Shown: positions 1 to 5,133 of the stretch, piece after piece
How the letters are laid out: each line of letters opens with the position of its first letter
Position numbering within the stretch: position 1 is the stretch's first letter
NCBI GenBank assembly: GCA_031281765.1
Contig: JAITEX010000138.1
Span: 1 to 5,133 of the forward strand
Source of the DNA: Eubacteriales Family XIII. Incertae Sedis bacterium
Lineage (GTDB): Bacteria > Bacillota > Clostridia > Peptostreptococcales > Anaerovoracaceae
Length of the DNA stretch: 5,133 nt
Direction of reading: 5' to 3'
Notes under the pieces: generated by a model
What the model was told of the DNA's origin: nothing
Database searches by the model: none
What the model saw: only the letters and a program-made list of their open reading frames with translations
Position numbers and translations under genes: made by a program

Positions 1-124
1 CGGGCAGCGGGGAAAGGTGCAGGTGCCGAAGGGGATACCGGTGTGGAGGTATTCGCCTGGGCGTTCGGAATAAGATACGAACGACTGTCGCATGATCGGC
101 GTGAGCCGGTGCGGAGTGCTATCT
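1..124 (+). promoter_or_regulatory. Lysine riboswitch (L box) aptamer, 5' end cut off by the window
   Basis: This is a cis-acting RNA that binds lysine and controls the dap-lysA operon. It is recognised by the conserved core order: GAAAGG at 12-17, GCCGAAG at 25-31, CTGG at 57-60, ACTGTC at 84-89, and GGAG followed by GCTATC at 113-123. Helices that can be drawn are P3 (34-39 with 48-53), P4 (62-67 with 78-83, six Watson-Crick pairs) and P5 (95-100 with 105-110, closed by a GTGA tetraloop). The P1 3' strand lies around 113-124. Its 5' partner, probably containing GATAG as in Bacillus subtilis lysC, and most of P2 lie left of the window, so the true start and the promoter are not seen. In this family bound lysine stabilises P1 and turns expression off. 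The core match was made by eye against the remembered B. subtilis lysC leader. Confidence 0.92.
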
Positions 125-160
125 TTGTTTTCATGGTGTTATTCTATGAACCAAAGTAGC
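118..160 (+). promoter_or_regulatory. Antiterminator hairpin of the lysine riboswitch
   Basis: Bases 118-127 can pair with 152-160: GCTA with TAGC, a one-base bulge at T122, then CTTTG with CAAAG. An upper stem of 130-136 with 144-150 (one G-U pair) is capped by a seven-base loop at 137-143. The lower stem uses the P1 3' strand of the aptamer (118-123) and the left arm of the terminator (153-160), so it should exclude both. The expected logic is that without lysine this hairpin forms and dapA is transcribed, while with lysine P1 holds 118-123 and the terminator forms. The pairing is read from the sequence; the switching is inferred from the family. Confidence 0.8.
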
Positions 161-182
161 CGATTCGTCAGCTGCTTTTTTG
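153..182 (+). terminator. Intrinsic terminator in the riboswitch leader
   Basis: AAAGTAGC at 153-160 pairs with GCTGCTTT at 171-178 (eight pairs including one G-U). Above a C-A mismatch, GA pairs with TC around a TTCG loop (163-170). The stem runs straight into a run of six T at 175-180 plus one more at 181. This is the OFF arm of the leader switch and lies about 43 bases before the dapA start codon, so termination here would prevent expression of the whole operon from the upstream promoter. Confidence 0.85.
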
Positions 183-208
183 TTTATTCTATGTATGGTT
201 ATCGTGAA

Positions 209-215
209 AAGGAGG
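209..215 (+). promoter_or_regulatory. dapA ribosome binding site
   Basis: AAGGAGG at 209-215 lies nine bases before ATG at 225 and is a near-perfect Shine-Dalgarno. It fixes the dapA start at 225, because the in-frame upstream candidates (TTG at 180, ATG at 195) fall before or inside this signal and have no site of their own. Confidence 0.9.
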
Positions 216-224
216 ATAAACATT

Positions 225-1112
225 ATGCGTGAAGCTGTATTTCGCGGCGTCGCGACGGCTTTGATTACGCCGTTTGCGGACGATGGTATCGACTATGAGG
301 ATTTCGGCAGGCTTTTGGACTGGCAGATAGAACAGGAGGTGGACGCGCTTGTCGTCTGCGGCACCACGGGCGAACCGTCCACCATGACGGACCTCGAGCA
401 CCGGCAGGCCATCGCCTATGCGACGGAATATGTCGATGGGCGCGTACCTGTCATCGCCGGTGTCGGCAGCAACGAGACAGTATATTCGGTATCGCTCGCT
501 AAGCATGCGGCGGATTGCGGGGCGGACGCGCTGCTCGCAGTGACCCCGTATTATAATAAATGCACGCAAAAGGGGCTTATCAAAATGTTTCAGACCATCG
601 CGGACGCGAGTACGCTGCCCTTGATTCTGTATAATGTGCCGGGCCGGACGGGGCTGAATATCGAGCCGGAGACCTATGAGGCGCTGGCGGGCCACGGCAA
701 TATCGCGGGAATCAAAGAGGCAAACAGCAATATCGAAAAGATAATGGATACCTTTGCGCGCGTTTACGGCAAACTCGACATCTATTCCGGCAACGACGAC
801 CAGATACTCCCCATCATGGCGATGGGCGGCGCCGGCGTCATTTCGGTCATCTCAAATATTCTGCCGCGCGAGATACATGAACTCACGATGACCGCCCTGC
901 GCGGCGACATTGCGGAAGCGGCGGCCCTGCAACGCCGGTATCAGCCGCTGATCCGCGCCCTGTTCAGCGAGGTGAACCCGATTCCCGTCAAGGCCGCCAT
1001 GTACGCGATGGGATACTGCTCGAGCGTGGTGCGGCCGCCGCTGACGGAGCTTGAGGACGACCACCGTGAAACGCTGTATAATCTAATGAGACGGGAGGGA
1101 CTTCCGGTATGA
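225..1112 (+). CDS. dapA: 4-hydroxy-tetrahydrodipicolinate synthase (DHDPS)
   Basis: This cytoplasmic enzyme (EC 4.3.3.7) condenses pyruvate with L-aspartate-4-semialdehyde, the committed step of the DAP/lysine pathway. The product is 295 aa, close to the E. coli length of 292, and forms a single TIM-barrel aldolase of the DapA/NanA family. Visible hallmarks are GTTGEPST at 46-53 (Thr47, Thr48), TPYYNK at 107-112 (Tyr110), YNVPGRTG at 136-143 (Tyr136 and Arg141), GIKEAN at 162-167 with Schiff-base Lys164, and GGAGVISV at 201-208. These correspond to E. coli Thr44/45, Tyr107, Tyr133, Arg138 and Lys161 with a constant offset of 3, so the active site is complete and DapA is favoured over NanA-type relatives. 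Start ATG 225 follows a strong Shine-Dalgarno. The 3' end overlaps dapB by ATGA. Two residues of the E. coli lysine-feedback site appear changed (see findings). Control is expected mainly from the riboswitch upstream. Confidence 0.97.
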   Translation: MREAVFRGVATALITPFADDGIDYEDFGRLLDWQIEQEVDALVVCGTTGEPSTMTDLEHRQAIAYATEYVDGRVPVIAGVGSNETVYSVSLAKHAADCGADALLAVTPYYNKCTQKGLIKMFQTIADASTLPLILYNVPGRTGLNIEPETYEALAGHGNIAGIKEANSNIEKIMDTFARVYGKLDIYSGNDDQILPIMAMGGAGVISVISNILPREIHELTMTALRGDIAEAAALQRRYQPLIRALFSEVNPIPVKAAMYAMGYCSSVVRPPLTELEDDHRETLYNLMRREGLPV

Positions 1113-1828
1113 TGCGCGTAATAATAAACGGCGCCCTCGGCCATATGGGCCGGGAAGTCGCAAAAAAAGTCCGCGCGGGCTATCTCGCGTCTGAACTCGC
1201 GGGCGAAGCGGACGCGAGCGCCACGCCGCTTGGGGACATCACGGCCAGGGCCGATGTGATAATAGACTTTTCGAACCACGCCGCGACGGCGGAACTGCTC
1301 GCCTTTGCGACGGCGCGCGGTATTCCGGTCGTCATCGCGACAACGGGGCAGACGGAGGATGAGCTTGCCCTTATCCGGGAGGCGGCACGGCAGCTGCCCG
1401 TATTTCTGTCCGCGAATATGTCGCTCGGTATCGCGGTGCTTATGGATGTGGCGAAGCGGGCGGCGGCGGCCTTCCCGTCGGCGGACATCGAAATCGTCGA
1501 GACACACCACAACCGCAAACTCGACGCCCCGAGCGGTACGGCCCTCCTGCTCGCCGACGGGCTCCGCGCGGTGCGCGCGGGAGCCGCTCCGCGGCTCGGC
1601 CGCCGCCCCGGTCTCCACGAACCGGGCGAAATACCGATCCACTCACTTCGTATGGGCGACGTAGTGGGGGAACACAGGATATATATAGACAACGGCTCCG
1701 AGCGCCTCGAACTGACGCACACGGCTACCTCGCGCGCACTCTTTGCCGAGGGCGCCATCGCTTGTGCGGCCTTTCTCATCGGTAAGCCGGCCGGATTGTA
1801 TGGCATGGAGGATGTGGTGAAACTATGA
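1109..1828 (+). CDS. dapB: 4-hydroxy-tetrahydrodipicolinate reductase
   Basis: This cytoplasmic oxidoreductase (EC 1.17.1.8) reduces the DapA product to tetrahydrodipicolinate with NAD(P)H. At 239 aa it is shorter than the usual 250-273. The N-terminal Rossmann loop is GALGHMG at 8-14, followed by VIIDFS at 50-55, ATTGQTEDE at 77-85 and SANMSLGI at 101-108. The substrate-binding signature is ETHHNRKLDAPSGTAL at 131-146, with His133, His134, Lys137, Gly143 and Thr144 matching E. coli His159, His160, Lys163, Gly169 and Thr170. The C-terminal VGEH (186-189), ELTHTATSR (201-209) and YGMEDVV motifs are also intact. The missing length lies between the glycine loop and the VIIDFS strand. GGGAGGG at 1093-1099 serves as Shine-Dalgarno. 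ATG 1109 overlaps the dapA stop (ATGA), and ATG 1112 immediately after is an equally possible start. It ends in another ATGA overlap, with dapF. Confidence 0.96.
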   Translation: MMRVIINGALGHMGREVAKKVRAGYLASELAGEADASATPLGDITARADVIIDFSNHAATAELLAFATARGIPVVIATTGQTEDELALIREAARQLPVFLSANMSLGIAVLMDVAKRAAAAFPSADIEIVETHHNRKLDAPSGTALLLADGLRAVRAGAAPRLGRRPGLHEPGEIPIHSLRMGDVVGEHRIYIDNGSERLELTHTATSRALFAEGAIACAAFLIGKPAGLYGMEDVVKL

Positions 1829-2670
1829 AGATATATTTTACGAAGATGCACGGCGCCGGCAATGACTATATCTATATAGACTGTTTCCGGTATCCCGAAC
1901 CCCCGGACCTTCCGCGCCTCGCAAAAGAGATGTCGCGGCGGCATTTTTCGGTCGGCGCGGACGGCCTCGTCCTGATGTATCCGCCAAAGCCGGGAACCCC
2001 GACCGACGCGCGTATGCGGATGTTCAACGCAGACGGCAGCGAGGGGAAAATGTGCGGCAACGCCATACGCTGCGTTGCTAAGTACCTCGTAGATAATGGG
2101 CTGACGGACAAGACGGAGCTTGCTATAGACACGCTGAGCGGCGTCAAACGTGTGACGTTAACGGCGTCAAGCATTTCCGTTGACATGGGACGGGCGTCAT
2201 TTGCGCCAGAGGACATACCGATAAACTCCAAGGAACCAGCGATAGATTACCCGCTGACCGTTTTAGAGATAGAATTCCGCATCACCGCCGTATCGATGGG
2301 CAATCCTCACGCGGTCAATTTCTTCCCTATCATAGATCCGCTTCCACTTGAACACATAGGCCCCCTGTTTGAAAACCACGAATTTTTCCCAGAGCGCGTG
2401 AATACGGAGTTTGTCCAGGTGGTAAGTGAGACCGAGCTGAAAGTGCGCGTCTGGGAGCGCGGCAGTGGCGAGACGATGGCCTGCGGCACCGGCGCGTGCG
2501 CAAGCGTCGCCGCGGCCGTAAAGAAGGGGATCTGCAAAGCGGATACGCCCGTTACGGTAAAGCTCCCCGGCGGCGACCTCGTGATACGCGTCAGCGCGGA
2601 CTTTGACGTGACGATGACGGGCGGCGCCGAAAAGGCCTTTGAAGGAGTCTATGAGTATGACGCGGAGTAA
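1825..2670 (+). CDS. dapF: Diaminopimelate epimerase
   Basis: This cofactor-independent epimerase (EC 5.1.1.7) interconverts LL-DAP and meso-DAP, giving meso-DAP for peptidoglycan cross-links and for LysA. The product is 281 aa, normal for the family, with two pseudo-symmetric domains. Seen are FTKMHGAGNDYI at 5-16, FNADGSEGKMCGNAIRC at 67-83 with the first catalytic Cys77, MGNPHAVNF at 158-166, NTEFVQV at 193-199 and ERGSGETMACGTGACA at 211-226 with the second catalytic Cys220. Both acid/base cysteines are present. The first motif reads CGNA where CGNG is commonest; the change is conservative. The start ATG overlaps the dapB stop. The nearest GGAGG (1807-1811) is 13 bases upstream, longer than ideal, so translation probably depends on coupling with dapB. 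Its 3' end contains the dapL ribosome binding site and start. Confidence 0.97.
   Translation: MKIYFTKMHGAGNDYIYIDCFRYPEPPDLPRLAKEMSRRHFSVGADGLVLMYPPKPGTPTDARMRMFNADGSEGKMCGNAIRCVAKYLVDNGLTDKTELAIDTLSGVKRVTLTASSISVDMGRASFAPEDIPINSKEPAIDYPLTVLEIEFRITAVSMGNPHAVNFFPIIDPLPLEHIGPLFENHEFFPERVNTEFVQVVSETELKVRVWERGSGETMACGTGACASVAAAVKKGICKADTPVTVKLPGGDLVIRVSADFDVTMTGGAEKAFEGVYEYDAE
2642..2647 (+). promoter_or_regulatory. dapL ribosome binding site inside dapF
   Basis: AAGGAG at 2642-2647 lies within the last codons of dapF. It is three bases from ATG 2651 and nine bases from ATG 2657, which makes the second ATG the better start. This site decides the dapL start. Confidence 0.75.
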
Positions 2671-3847
2671 CATCAAAATCAATGAAAATTATCTGAATCT
2701 GAAAGAGAGCTACCTCTTTTCGGACATCAAAAAAAGAGTTGCCGCATTCGGCGCGAAATATCCGGACGCGGAGCTTATCCGCATGGGCGTCGGCGATGTC
2801 ACCCTGCCGATAGCCGGGCCCGTCGCCCGTGCGATGCAGAGGGCCTGCGCCGAACTCGGCGGGAAAGAGACCTTTCGCGGCTATCCGCCCGAGTTCGGTT
2901 ACGACTTTGTACGGGAGGCGATAGCGGCGTATTATGCGGGCTTCGGCGTGAACGTCGCCGCGGACGAGGTATTCGTGAGCGACGGCGCGAAGTGTGACGT
3001 CGGCAACCTCACGGAAATATTCGGCGACAACCCGGTCCTCATCCCCGACCCGGTCTATCCCGCCTACTTAGACAGTAATATCATGGCCGGTCGGCGCGTG
3101 GGCTTCCTCAAAGGCTCCGATGAGAACGGCTTCCTACCGATGCCGGACGGGCTTGACGAGGACGCGTACATCGTCTACCTCTGCTCACCGAACAATCCTA
3201 CGGGCGCCGTCTACACTGCCGCCCAGCTCAAAGTATGGGTGGATTTTGCGAACAGGACCGGCTCGGTCATCATCTATGACAACGCGTACGAAGCCTTTAT
3301 CCGCGGCGATTTCCCGCATTCGATTTTCGAAATCGAGGGCGCAAGGGTCTGCGCCATCGAGGTCTCAAGCCTCTCAAAGACGGCGGGCTTCACGGGCGTC
3401 CGCTGCGGCTGGACTGTGGTCCCGTCGCAGCTGCGCGCCGGGGATGTGACGCTGAAAAGCCTCTGGGAACGCCGACAGTCCACGAAATTCAATGGCGTGT
3501 CCTATCCCGTGCAGCGCGCAGCCGAAGCGGCGCTCAGCCCCGAAGGCGTAGCCGCGAGCAGGGAGCAGGTCAGCTACTATCTCGAAAACGCGGGCTATAT
3601 CCGCGCGCTTTTGGACGGGAAAGGCATGAGGTATACGGGCGGGGATTCCTCCCCCTACATCTGGATGAAATGTCCCGCGGGCATGGGCTCATGGGATTTT
3701 TTCGACTTCCTGCTTGAACGCGCGCAGGTCGTCGGCACGCCCGGCTCCGGCTTCGGCGCCTGCGGCGAGGGCTGGTTCCGGCTCACCTCGTTCGCGGAGA
3801 GGGAGTCCGTTACCGAAGGCGTGAGACGCCTGCAAGAGGTTTTGTAA
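2657..3847 (+). CDS. dapL: LL-diaminopimelate aminotransferase
   Basis: This PLP-dependent class I/II aminotransferase (EC 2.6.1.83) converts tetrahydrodipicolinate plus glutamate directly to LL-DAP and 2-oxoglutarate, replacing the succinylase or acetylase branch. It is 396 aa from ATG 2657, near the usual 400-410. Family-specific stretches are MGVGDVTLPI at 43-52, FRGYPPEFGYDF at 73-84, VSDGAKCD at 107-114, DPVYPAYLDSN at 131-141, YLCSPNNPTG at 174-183 and YDNAYEAFI at 207-215. Also present are SSLSKTAGFTGVRCGWTVVP at 237-256 with Schiff-base Lys241, RRQSTKFNGVSYPVQRAAEA at 272-291, and TPGSGFG plus GEGWFRLTSF at 361-379 with carboxylate-binding Arg375. WERRQSTKFNGV and the EGWFRLT region favour DapL over generic aspartate aminotransferases. 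The start overlaps dapF by 14 bases. ATG 2651 is an alternative start with poorer spacing. Confidence 0.95.
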   Translation: MTRSNIKINENYLNLKESYLFSDIKKRVAAFGAKYPDAELIRMGVGDVTLPIAGPVARAMQRACAELGGKETFRGYPPEFGYDFVREAIAAYYAGFGVNVAADEVFVSDGAKCDVGNLTEIFGDNPVLIPDPVYPAYLDSNIMAGRRVGFLKGSDENGFLPMPDGLDEDAYIVYLCSPNNPTGAVYTAAQLKVWVDFANRTGSVIIYDNAYEAFIRGDFPHSIFEIEGARVCAIEVSSLSKTAGFTGVRCGWTVVPSQLRAGDVTLKSLWERRQSTKFNGVSYPVQRAAEAALSPEGVAASREQVSYYLENAGYIRALLDGKGMRYTGGDSSPYIWMKCPAGMGSWDFFDFLLERAQVVGTPGSGFGACGEGWFRLTSFAERESVTEGVRRLQEVL

Positions 3848-3855
3848 CGCGTCTC
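3823..3855 (+). other. Possible RNA hairpin at the dapL stop codon
   Basis: GAGACGC at 3823-3829 is the exact reverse complement of GCGTCTC at 3849-3855, with a 19-base loop that contains the dapL stop. An alternative register pairs GTGA (3821-3824) with TCAC and GACGC with GCGTC, leaving a four-base bulge. What follows is a run of A, not T, so this is not an intrinsic terminator on the + strand. It could influence mRNA processing or lysA translation, or be chance in GC-rich DNA. Confidence 0.3.
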
Positions 3856-3880
3856 CGTCACAAAAAATACTATCTACTGA

Positions 3881-3887
3881 AAAGGAG
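3881..3887 (+). promoter_or_regulatory. lysA ribosome binding site
   Basis: AAAGGAG at 3881-3887 sits six bases before ATG 3894, in the only real intergenic gap between genes of the operon (46 bases after the dapL stop). It supports the lysA start and independent translation initiation. I see no convincing promoter in the gap, so co-transcription with dapL is the simplest reading. Confidence 0.85.
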
Positions 3888-3893
3888 CGGAAC

Positions 3894-5133
3894 ATGCTGC
3901 ATACGAATGTATCTATCAATGAAGCCGGCCATCTGGCCTTTGCCGGCGCCGACGTGACGGAGCTCGCGGCGAAATACGGGACGCCGCTTCACCTACTCGA
4001 CGAGGCGCGGCTGCGCGAAAACTGCCGGACCTACGTCCGCGCGATGAAAAAACATTTCGGAGAAAACGCCATGCCTGCGTACGCGTCAAAGGCGCTCAGC
4101 CTGAAAACCGTCTATCGCATTGTGGACGAGGAAGGCCTCGGCGCCGACGTGGTTTCGCCCGGCGAGCTGTATGCTGCGCTTGCGGCCGGCTTCCCGCCCG
4201 GAAAACTTATCTTTCACGGCAGCAACAAAACGGACGCCGACATCAAATATGGCGTGGACAGCGGGGTCGGCTGGTTCGTCGTGGACAGTATAGACGAGCT
4301 GAATGCCCTTGAAGCGTACGCGTCTGCGGCCGGCGCTGTGCAGAATGTCCTTTTGCGCATCACACCCGGCATCGACCCGCATACCTTTGAGGCGGTCAAG
4401 ACAGGACGTGTGGATTCAAAGTTCGGCGCGGCTGTCGAAACCGGCCAGGCGCTTGAGCTTGCCCTTGCCGCGCTCGCAAAGGGCCATATCAAAGTCTGTG
4501 GCTATCATTGCCATATCGGTTCGCAGATATTCGAGAGAGAGCCGTTTACAGACGCGTCAAGAATAATGCTTGAATTTTCGGCCGCTGTCAGAGACGCGTC
4601 CGGCTTCGAAGCGGAGATACTGAATCTCGGCGGCGGCTTCGGCGTCAGATATACGGAGAACGACCCCGTCATAGATATTGAGAAGAACATAGCGGAAATC
4701 GCCGTGAATATGCGGAGCATATGTCAAGCAAAAAGCCTGACAATGCCGCGGGTCTTCATGGAGCCGGGCCGGAGCATCGTAGCCGACGCAATGCTGACCG
4801 TCTACACGGTCGGCTCGGTCAAACAGATACCGGGCTTTAAGAATTATGTGTCTATTGACGGCGGTATGACGGACAATCCGCGCTATGCCCTCTACCGGTC
4901 GCCCTACACCGTGGTTGCGGCGAACCGCGCGTCCGGGGCCGCGGACTTCACCTGCGCGATTGCCGGGCGCTGCTGCGAGAGCGGGGACCTGATTCAGGAA
5001 AACGTGAATATCCCCCGGCCCGTCCGCGGCGACCTCCTTGCCGTCCTCGTCACCGGCGCGTATAACTATTCAATGGCCTCGCATTACAACCGCATTCCGA
5101 AGCTGCCGATAGTAATGATAGCGACGGACGGAA
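3894..5133 (+). CDS. lysA: Diaminopimelate decarboxylase, 3' end beyond the window
   Basis: This PLP-dependent fold-type III enzyme (EC 4.1.1.20) decarboxylates meso-DAP to L-lysine and CO2, the last step of the pathway. The frame is open from ATG 3894 to the window edge (413 codons plus one base), and family lengths suggest only about 5-25 residues are missing. The N-terminal alanine-racemase-like barrel shows YASKAL at 63-68 with Schiff-base Lys66, GADVVSPGELY at 83-93, FHGSNKT at 107-113, DSKFG at 174-178, HCHIGSQ at 205-211, the phosphate-binding GGGFG at 246-250 and EPGRSIV at 290-296. The C-terminal beta domain shows DGGMTDNPR at 322-330, GRCCESGDLI at 358-367 with catalytic Cys361 before Glu362, and GAYNYSMASHYN at 388-399. 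CESGD and the DSKFG region favour LysA over ornithine/arginine decarboxylases of the same fold. It is transcribed last in the operon, so the complete LL-DAP to lysine route is present. Confidence 0.96.
   Translation, partial: MLHTNVSINEAGHLAFAGADVTELAAKYGTPLHLLDEARLRENCRTYVRAMKKHFGENAMPAYASKALSLKTVYRIVDEEGLGADVVSPGELYAALAAGFPPGKLIFHGSNKTDADIKYGVDSGVGWFVVDSIDELNALEAYASAAGAVQNVLLRITPGIDPHTFEAVKTGRVDSKFGAAVETGQALELALAALAKGHIKVCGYHCHIGSQIFEREPFTDASRIMLEFSAAVRDASGFEAEILNLGGGFGVRYTENDPVIDIEKNIAEIAVNMRSICQAKSLTMPRVFMEPGRSIVADAMLTVYTVGSVKQIPGFKNYVSIDGGMTDNPRYALYRSPYTVVAANRASGAADFTCAIAGRCCESGDLIQENVNIPRPVRGDLLAVLVTGAYNYSMASHYNRIPKLPIVMIATDG

Noticed and set aside
180..224. N-terminal extension of DapA from TTG 180 or ATG 195
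   Set aside because: It overlaps the terminator T run and the Shine-Dalgarno of ATG 225, and the added residues do not match the DapA family N-terminus.
191..232. A 13-codon mini frame starting at ATG 191 and ending across the dapA start, a possible leader peptide
   Set aside because: It has no Shine-Dalgarno (terminator T run upstream), it contains the dapA ribosome binding site, and it is not enriched in lysine codons (2 of 13). The leader is already explained by the riboswitch.
189..695. A 168-codon - strand frame opposite dapA
   Set aside because: It is a shadow of dapA with no recognisable motif, and the sense frame has a complete DHDPS active site.
1305..1664. A + strand frame of 119 codons inside dapB
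   Set aside because: Arg/Ser-rich out-of-frame reading of dapB without a ribosome binding site of note.
941..1944. Long open frames on the - strand opposite dapB (941-1642 and 1180-1944)
   Set aside because: They lie opposite a gene with intact family motifs, are rich in Arg, Ser and Ala as expected from GC-rich antisense frames, and show no recognisable domain.
2221..2400. A lower-GC stretch within dapF (about 49% by hand count, visibly lower than its neighbours)
   Set aside because: It falls in the variable inter-domain region of an intact dapF. The dip is mild and gives no junction or repeat that would support recombination.

Overview
This window holds most of a lysine and meso-diaminopimelate (meso-DAP) biosynthesis operon, all on the + strand: the 3' two-thirds of a lysine riboswitch (L box) with its transcription-termination switch, then dapA, dapB, dapF, dapL and lysA. 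The last gene runs off the right edge. No mobile element, CRISPR array, tRNA or rRNA is visible, and the - strand has no credible gene.

Organism: a GC-rich bacterium, most likely a Bacillota member of the Clostridia type. The grounds are the lysine riboswitch with an intrinsic terminator, strong AGGAGG-type ribosome binding sites, the DapL route, and LysA and DapL sequences resembling clostridial versions. This is inference from family resemblance; genus cannot be given.

Layout: 1-185 is the untranslated leader. The aptamer (P1 5' strand and most of P2 lie left of the window) is followed by a 118-160 antiterminator that shares bases with a 153-182 terminator. dapA (225-1112) overlaps dapB (1109-1828) by ATGA, dapB overlaps dapF (1825-2670) by ATGA, and dapL (2657-3847) starts inside the end of dapF. 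A 46-base gap carrying a ribosome binding site precedes lysA (3894 to the edge). No gap longer than 300 bases lacks a gene.

How it works: DapA condenses aspartate semialdehyde with pyruvate, DapB reduces the product to tetrahydrodipicolinate, DapL transaminates that in one step to LL-DAP (no DapD/DapC/DapE needed), DapF epimerises it to meso-DAP for peptidoglycan, and LysA decarboxylates meso-DAP to lysine. The end product should shut the operon off through the riboswitch. Every step from aspartate semialdehyde to lysine is encoded here; aspartokinase and aspartate semialdehyde dehydrogenase are not in view. The region is largely ordinary metabolism. The most informative details are the well-resolved riboswitch switch, the changed lysine-allosteric residues of DapA and the compact DapB. 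I saw no sign of an undescribed system.
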